Positions 59,157 through 64,000 of a stretch of DNA of 64,000 bases are shown here, in pieces. Origin of the DNA: Nocardia jiangxiensis NBRC 101359 (GTDB lineage: Bacteria; Actinomycetota; Actinomycetes; Mycobacteriales; Mycobacteriaceae); assembly GCF_000308615.1 (NCBI RefSeq), contig NZ_BAGB01000040.1, forward strand, positions 186,001 through 250,000. The letters run 5' to 3'. The notes under the pieces were generated by a model. The model had not been told where the DNA came from. It saw nothing but the letters and a program-made list of their open reading frames with translations, and ran no database searches. The stretch's first letter is position 1. Each line of letters begins with the position of its first letter. Both the position numbers and the translations under genes were made by a program.

Positions 59157-60811
59157 CGATCCGTCCTCAGCAACAGGACGCCACTGGGCGTCAGTCCACC
59201 GCTGGTGACGACCGCGACCCGGGCATCGGGAATTTGGCGCGCCCCGCCGTCGCCGCGCAGTTGGGTCACCGCTTCGTGCACCAGGCCCATACCGTGGGTC
59301 CGGCCGTGGGACAGCTGGCCGCCGTGAGTGTTCAACGGCAGGATCCCTTCTCGTGCAATGTTTCTGCCCTGGTCGAGGAAGTCCTTGGCCTCGCCGATTC
59401 CGCAGAATCCGAGCGCTTCGATCCACGACAGGCAGTTGAAGGTGAATCCGTCGTAGAGTTCGGCGACGTCGACATCGCCGGGCCGCAAGGTCGTGCGGGT
59501 CCACAGATGTGCGGCTTGGCCGAGCACCTGGGGCTCGTGCGTCAGTGTGCTCTGGTCCCATTCCAGGCGTTCGAGGATCTGCGTGCCCACCGCCTCGACC
59601 AGCACCGGCGGCCGGGCCAGATCACCCGCGGTCTCGCGCGCGGAGACGATCACCGCGACCGAGCCGTCGCACGGCACATCGCAGTCGTACAGGCCGAACG
59701 GTGTGGTGATCGGCCGGGCCGACAGGTAGTCGTCCATGCTCAGCGGGTCGCGGTAGATCGCCGTGGGGTTGTGTGCGGCGTTGGCTCGCTGATTCAGCGC
59801 GATCCAGCCCAGGGTTTCGCGATCGGTGCCGTAGGTGTGGAAGTGCCGTTGCGCTGTCTGGGCCAGGATGTGTGCCGCCGAGACGGCGCCGAAGGGCGCG
59901 AGCCAGCTGTCGGTGATGCCCGCTGATGGCGAAATCCGCCCGGCCCGAACCAATTCCGCGTAGGTGGATTCCCACACCGTCCGGAAGGACAGCACATGCC
60001 TGGCGAAGCCCGCCGCCACCGCCAGCATCGCCGCGATCACCGAACCGCCCGGCCCGAAGGTCTCGCCGCCGCCGTTGTACCAGGTCGGTCGAATGCCCAG
60101 CGCCGATTCCACCGCGGTGACACCGCCTTCGGTGAACGGGCCGAGGGCACCGGAGCCGGGGTAGGTGGACAGACCGTCGATATCGGCCAGGCTCAGCCCG
60201 GCGTCCTCGACGGCTGTCCGGCACGCCTGCACGGTCAGCGACAGCGGATCGGCCATCAGCCGACGCCCCAAGCACGACATGCCGATTCCCGTGAGAGCCA
60301 CTTTGTCCTCGAACTTCTCGGCCGAGGCCATCGGACGGACCAGCGCAGGTATCGCATCGGGACGAATGTCGTCGGCGGGCAACGGATTCGGAGGGTTCGG
60401 CGGTGGCGCCGGGCGGAACATCGGTAACCAGACCGCACCGGCGCGCTCGAACACCACTTCCATCCGGATGCCGAGTTCGAGCTGCTCGGGCTCGCATTCC
60501 ACGACGTTGGTCGTCAGCCGGACCCGCGAATCCTCCTCGAGCGCAACCTGTGCCACCACGTAGGGCGGCGGCAGGCCGGGCGGGGCGAACCGGTGATTGA
60601 CCGTGAAACCGATGAGCGTCCCGAATCCGGAGACCGCTCGCACACCCATGTCCGAGCCGTGGCAGTACCGGCACACCGGCTGCGGTGGATGGATCAGCGC
60701 CGAACACGCGGCGCACTGCTGAATCCGCAGTCGTCCGTCCGCACCGGAGTTCCAGTAGAACTCGGTCTCCGGTGTCACGGACGGTAGCGGACGCGTCGGA
60801 TCCTCGGGCAC
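59153..60811 (-). CDS. DUF35 (Zn-ribbon/OB-fold) fused to thiolase-like Ltp2-type protein
   Basis: Fusion protein of 552 residues. Residues 15-145 form a rubredoxin-like zinc ribbon (C-x2-C ... C-x2-C, CAACSALIHPPQPVCRYC near 33-50) plus OB-fold, as in DUF35/ChsH2-C. Residues 170-552 are a lipid-transfer-type thiolase with VALTGIGMSCLGRRLMADPL, YNGGGETFGPGGSVIAAMLA and NTHGGQLSHGRTHGMG near the end. In actinobacterial steroid side-chain degradation, Ltp2 and the DUF35 domain of ChsH2 act together as a retro-aldolase; here both sit in one chain. The nucleophile Cys of true thiolases is not seen, which fits an aldolase. Confidence 0.85.
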   Translation of the reverse strand: MPEDPTRPLPSVTPETEFYWNSGADGRLRIQQCAACSALIHPPQPVCRYCHGSDMGVRAVSGFGTLIGFTVNHRFAPPGLPPPYVVAQVALEEDSRVRLTTNVVECEPEQLELGIRMEVVFERAGAVWLPMFRPAPPPNPPNPLPADDIRPDAIPALVRPMASAEKFEDKVALTGIGMSCLGRRLMADPLSLTVQACRTAVEDAGLSLADIDGLSTYPGSGALGPFTEGGVTAVESALGIRPTWYNGGGETFGPGGSVIAAMLAVAAGFARHVLSFRTVWESTYAELVRAGRISPSAGITDSWLAPFGAVSAAHILAQTAQRHFHTYGTDRETLGWIALNQRANAAHNPTAIYRDPLSMDDYLSARPITTPFGLYDCDVPCDGSVAVIVSARETAGDLARPPVLVEAVGTQILERLEWDQSTLTHEPQVLGQAAHLWTRTTLRPGDVDVAELYDGFTFNCLSWIEALGFCGIGEAKDFLDQGRNIAREGILPLNTHGGQLSHGRTHGMGLVHEAVTQLRGDGGARQIPDARVAVVTSGGLTPSGVLLLRTDR

Positions 60812-60837
60812 ATGTCCTCCTCGTGGCCCGGTGCGGA

Positions 60838-61647
60838 TTACCGCTTCATCTGTGCGGCTTGGTTTTTCAGACCGTCCAGGGCCATCAGCACCGGCTGTCC
60901 GGTCTCCGAGATCGCATGGGCGTGGCCCAGCTGATGGATGTCGAAGACCGCTTGCACGGCGGCGGTGAATCCCTGGATGTCGAGGGTCTGGTTGACCGCG
61001 CGCTTGGCCGCGCGCAGGGCGAAGGGATGCTTCGTCGCGATCTGCGCCGCCAGTTCCCTTGTTGCGGGGTCGAGTTCGTCGCGCGCGACCACCTTGTTGA
61101 CCATGCCGATCCGCAACGCTTCCTCGGCGTTGACGGGCCGGCCGGTGAACAGGATCTCCTTGGCCAGCCGGGCCCCCATCTCCCAGGTGTGCGCGTGGTA
61201 TTCGACGCCGCCGATGCCCATCGCCACGACGGGATCGGAGAACCGGGCGTTGTCGGCGGCCACGATCAGATCACATGGCCAGGCCAGCAGCAGCCCGCCG
61301 GCGATGCAGACCCCCTGCACCGCGGCGATGGACGGCTTGGGGATGTTGCGCCACTTGAGCGAATAGCCGACGTAGCGGCGGGATTCGACCTCGTAGATGT
61401 CGGACACCAGCCACTTGTCCCGGTTGTCGTCCCAGGTGCTGCGAGCGACGTCGTGACCGGCGGAGAAGTGTTTGCCGTTGGCGCGCAACACGATCACCCG
61501 CACCTGCGGGTCGTCCGCGGCCCGGGTCCATGCGGCGTCGAGTTCGTCGAGCAGCGCCATGTTCTGCGCGTTGTGCACCTCGGGGCGGTTGAGCGAGATC
61601 GTCGCGATGCCGTCGGCGGCCTCGTAGAGGACGAGATCGGTACTCAT
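60838..61647 (-). CDS. Enoyl-CoA hydratase/isomerase (crotonase)
   Basis: Crotonase of 269 residues. SLNRPEVHNAQNMALLDELD at the N-terminus, GKHFSAGHDVARS near 58-70 (oxyanion hole) and AVQGVCIAGGLLLAWPCDLI near 107 are typical. VEYHAHTWEMGARLAKEILF near 138 suggests a specialised, bulky substrate. It lies between the acyl-CoA dehydrogenase pair and the aldolase-like gene and would hydrate the enoyl-CoA they produce, giving the beta-hydroxyacyl-CoA that Ltp-type aldolases cleave. Confidence 0.9.
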   Translation of the reverse strand: MSTDLVLYEAADGIATISLNRPEVHNAQNMALLDELDAAWTRAADDPQVRVIVLRANGKHFSAGHDVARSTWDDNRDKWLVSDIYEVESRRYVGYSLKWRNIPKPSIAAVQGVCIAGGLLLAWPCDLIVAADNARFSDPVVAMGIGGVEYHAHTWEMGARLAKEILFTGRPVNAEEALRIGMVNKVVARDELDPATRELAAQIATKHPFALRAAKRAVNQTLDIQGFTAAVQAVFDIHQLGHAHAISETGQPVLMALDGLKNQAAQMKR

Positions 61648-61657
61648 ACTCGACCTT

Positions 61658-62857
61658 TCATCGTTTCGCCGCGACCGGCGCGGAATAGTTCGCCCGTCCC
61701 AGGCCCAGGACGTGCTCGGCGATCATGTTGCGGAACACTTCGAGGGTGCCGCCGTAGATTCCGCACAGCGGCGCCCAGCGGTAGACGTACTCCGCGCCGC
61801 CCTGGTCCGCGGCTCCTTCGGCATCGATCGGCAGTGCGGAGGCCGCGCCGAGCAGGTCCATCAGATCCGGGGAGATGTCGCGCATCGTCTGGGCGACCGC
61901 GACCCGGCCGAACATGCTGGGCGCGGACAGCGCCGCTTCCATCCGCGCGATGCTGCGGCCCAGCCGGTACGCGACCGCCCCGTCATCGATCAGACGGCGC
62001 CCGTCGGGACCTTGCCTGCCCGCGATACCGGCGATCCGGTCCACCGAGGTCGCCATCATGGTGCCCTGGTGCACCATGATCGACACGTCCTGCAGGCCGT
62101 CCGCGTCCGCGTCCGCGTCGACCACACCGTGCTCGACGGCCAAGGGCTGCAACAGGACTCGCCATCCGTCGTTGACCTCGCCGAGCCGGTACTTGTCGTC
62201 CACGCGGACGTCGGTGTAGTAGACGATGTTCGTCCGGTCGCCGTCCACGGTCCGGATGCCCTGGATCTCGATTCCCGGCGTGTCCAGGGGAACAAGGAAC
62301 ATGGTGAGGCTCTTGTGTTTTCGCGCCTCGGTATCGGTGTTGGTGATCAGGAAGACATACTGGCAGTTGTGCGCTCCGGTGGTGAACATCTTGGAGCCGT
62401 TGATGATCCACTGCTCACCGTCGCGCACGGCCTTGGTCTTGCAGGTCGCCACATCCGAGCCGCCGTCGGGCTCGGTGTAGCCCAGGCACAACCGGACCTG
62501 TCCGGATGCCACACGCGGCAGCACTTCGTTCCGCAGCTCGAGCGAGCCGAAGTGTTCGACCGAGGCCGCCACGATCGCCGTGGTGCCCCAGGTGACCCAC
62601 GGCACGTGCACGCGACGCCGCTCCAGATCCCACAGCCTGCGCTGCACCCGGGTCATCCCACCCTCGCCGCCGGTGTTCAGCTCCGCGGACAGCCAGCCAT
62701 CGGCGCCCATGGCCAGGTGCACGCCCTCGTCGAAGTTGTCACCGGTTTCCCGATCGCGCCGCCGGACGTCGTCGGTGACGTGGGTGTCGAGGAACTTTCG
62801 CACCCGATCGTGGAAGGCTTGCTCCTCGCCCGACAGTTGCACTCGCGAGAAATCCAT
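61658..62857 (-). CDS. Acyl-CoA dehydrogenase (larger subunit type)
   Basis: Dehydrogenase of about 399 residues. FAD-binding CLGYTEPDGGSDVATCKTKA near 124 and INGSKMFTTGAHNCQYVFLI near 150 are intact, and the C-terminus carries DLLGAASALPIDAEGAADQG. GGAG precedes the ATG at 62857. It is paired with a second, shorter acyl-CoA dehydrogenase directly upstream. In steroid side-chain catabolism such adjacent pairs (for example FadE28-FadE29) form alpha2beta2 enzymes, and the same is likely here. Confidence 0.9.
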   Translation of the reverse strand: MDFSRVQLSGEEQAFHDRVRKFLDTHVTDDVRRRDRETGDNFDEGVHLAMGADGWLSAELNTGGEGGMTRVQRRLWDLERRRVHVPWVTWGTTAIVAASVEHFGSLELRNEVLPRVASGQVRLCLGYTEPDGGSDVATCKTKAVRDGEQWIINGSKMFTTGAHNCQYVFLITNTDTEARKHKSLTMFLVPLDTPGIEIQGIRTVDGDRTNIVYYTDVRVDDKYRLGEVNDGWRVLLQPLAVEHGVVDADADADGLQDVSIMVHQGTMMATSVDRIAGIAGRQGPDGRRLIDDGAVAYRLGRSIARMEAALSAPSMFGRVAVAQTMRDISPDLMDLLGAASALPIDAEGAADQGGAEYVYRWAPLCGIYGGTLEVFRNMIAEHVLGLGRANYSAPVAAKR

Positions 62858-62870
62858 CGCTGTCTCCGTT

Positions 62871-63920
62871 CTAAACCTGAACCGCGGCAAAGCATTCGGC
62901 GACCCGCGCCGCGCTGGCTCCCGGATCGCCCCCGGCCAGCGGCCAGCCCCGGGCCCGCAGCAGATACGCGGACGAGACCGATTCCGCGCTGACGCCCAGG
63001 CCGCCCTGCACATGGACGGCGGTGGTCGCGGCCTTCGCCGCCTCCTCGGCCAGGTACACGAACGCCGCCGGCGCGAGGCCGGGCTGGACATCGGGTTCGT
63101 TGTCCAGGAACCAGGCCGCGCGGCGGGCCAGATTGCGGCCGGACTGCACCACGATCGCGATATTGGCCAGCGGATGGGAGATCCCCTGGAGTGTGGAGAT
63201 GGGCACGCCCATGGTGTAGCGGTTCCTGGCGAATTCCGCGGCCACGGTCAGGGTCTCCTCCACCAGGCCCACCAGCGCCGCCGCGGTGAGCAGCCGCCAT
63301 TCATCCAGTGCCACATCGTATTCGGCCAGCGCCTGCGCACCGGACGCGACGACGGTCCGGTGGTCGGCCGCCTCGGGATCGATCCATGTCATGGGCAGCC
63401 GCCCGATGTTGTCGGTCCTGGCCGGGCGGGTGTCGAAACTCAACCGGACGATATCGCTGCCGTCGCGGACCAGAATGTGATCGGCCACCGCACCGGAGGG
63501 AATCAGCCGCGGCCCGGTGACGGCGTCGAGACGAGCATCCAGCCCCACCACGGTCTTGCCCGCGACGATGTCGGCGTCGTCAGATCCCAACGCTCCCAGG
63601 CGAGCCAGCAAGCGTGCCGCGCAGACATGATCGATCCACGGAACGGGTGCGATGGTGCGGCCGAGTTCCTCCGCGACCAGGGTCAGATCGACCAGTGTCG
63701 CGCCGTCGCCGCCCACCGATTCCGGCAGGGCCATCGAGGTGGCGCCGGTGCCGCACAGCTGTTCCCACAGATTTTTGTCGAATCCGGTCGGTTCGGCGGC
63801 CCGGACGATGTCGATGGTGCTGCGCGTCCGGAAGAATTTCGCGTAGACCGCCCGCAACTCGGTCTGGTCCGCGGACAGGCTGTAATCCTGCCTGCGCAGT
63901 TCGTAACGATCCTTCGTCAT
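62871..63920 (-). CDS. Acyl-CoA dehydrogenase (shorter partner subunit)
   Basis: Protein of 349 residues of the acyl-CoA dehydrogenase family. LPESVGGDGATLVDLTLVAE near 68 and VPISTLQGISHPLANIAIVV near 238 are conserved. The FAD-binding middle segment is degenerate (RLIPSGAVADHILVRDGSD), as in the non-FAD-complete partner of heteromeric steroid acyl-CoA dehydrogenases. HVQGGLGVSAESV near 304 lies where the catalytic or FAD-binding Gly loop is found. Its ATG overlaps the stop of the preceding gene (ATGA), so the block continues beyond the window. Confidence 0.88.
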   Translation of the reverse strand: MTKDRYELRRQDYSLSADQTELRAVYAKFFRTRSTIDIVRAAEPTGFDKNLWEQLCGTGATSMALPESVGGDGATLVDLTLVAEELGRTIAPVPWIDHVCAARLLARLGALGSDDADIVAGKTVVGLDARLDAVTGPRLIPSGAVADHILVRDGSDIVRLSFDTRPARTDNIGRLPMTWIDPEAADHRTVVASGAQALAEYDVALDEWRLLTAAALVGLVEETLTVAAEFARNRYTMGVPISTLQGISHPLANIAIVVQSGRNLARRAAWFLDNEPDVQPGLAPAAFVYLAEEAAKAATTAVHVQGGLGVSAESVSSAYLLRARGWPLAGGDPGASAARVAECFAAVQV

Positions 63921-64000
63921 CGGGGATCTGCCTTGGATACTCCGTGGTTCACGGCGGCGAGGAAAAGGCGGATATGTCGCTTGTGCCGCATGGCAACTGC
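63917..64000 (-). CDS. C-terminal end of an upstream coupled gene (partial)
   Basis: From the right edge the minus strand is open for 27 codons (ending FLAAVNHGVSKADPR) to a TGA that overlaps the ATG of the acyl-CoA dehydrogenase gene. The 4-base overlap is the same as at other junctions of this block, which supports a real gene. Too little is visible to name it. Confidence 0.4.
   Translation of the reverse strand, partial: AVAMRHKRHIRLFLAAVNHGVSKADPR

Overview
The window is very GC-rich, with actinobacterial codon use and GTG/TTG starts. It carries families typical of Nocardia, Rhodococcus and Mycobacterium: an ECF41 sigma factor, a mycofactocin-coupled dehydrogenase, acyl-CoA dehydrogenase pairs, a DUF35/thiolase fusion and a KshA-like Rieske oxygenase. 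A Nocardia-type chromosome is the best guess from content alone. No rRNA, tRNA or CRISPR array was seen.

Left half (1-36 kb): an accessory redox and detoxification region built largely of divergent regulator/enzyme pairs. In order these include a truncated P450; FAD monooxygenase/TetR; epoxide hydrolase/CGNR regulator; ECF41 sigma factor facing a flavin reductase and a SnoaL-like gene; GlxA regulator/dienelactone hydrolase; a KfrA-like coiled-coil protein behind a 17-bp palindrome; NmrA/TetR; pirin/MarR; an ABC-F ATPase behind a candidate leader peptide; SDR/TetR; an RHH-VOC-methyltransferase operon; HxlR/aminotransferase; a tyrosine recombinase; and epimerase/TetR. Many of the shared intergenic regions hold clear inverted repeats, recorded here as candidate operators. 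Decayed genes lie between them: a DHFR-like piece, a TPR-like piece, a MetX-like hydrolase with an in-frame TAA, a mini-MurJ and an internally deleted alcohol dehydrogenase.

Middle (36-46 kb): a BisC-type molybdoenzyme and aldo/keto reductase, a secreted GH1 glycosidase, then a LysR-controlled operon of dehydratase, CaiB/BaiF CoA-transferase, acyl-CoA dehydrogenase and CitE-like lyase. That gene content matches bacterial itaconate degradation (activation, hydration, cleavage to acetyl-CoA and pyruvate). An SRPBCC/HxlR divergent pair follows.

Right part (46.5-64 kb): a catabolic island. One minus-strand operon encodes thiolase, enoyl-CoA hydratase, HSD10-like SDR and acyl-CoA synthetase. A second encodes an aldehyde dehydrogenase and a mycofactocin-coupled SDR, facing a CaiB/BaiF CoA-transferase. 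An amidohydrolase follows. Next come a Rieske oxygenase with a deleted isochorismatase-like gene, and a tightly coupled block of two acyl-CoA dehydrogenases, a crotonase, a DUF35-thiolase fusion and an alpha/beta hydrolase that runs off the right edge. Four promoters in this island share an inverted repeat, TACTGT-N7-ACRGTA, suggesting one repressor whose gene is not visible here. Together the genes could oxidise an alcohol to an acid, activate it to a CoA ester and shorten it by beta-oxidation and retro-aldol cleavage, as in steroid side-chain or cyclic terpenoid degradation. The substrate itself is inference.
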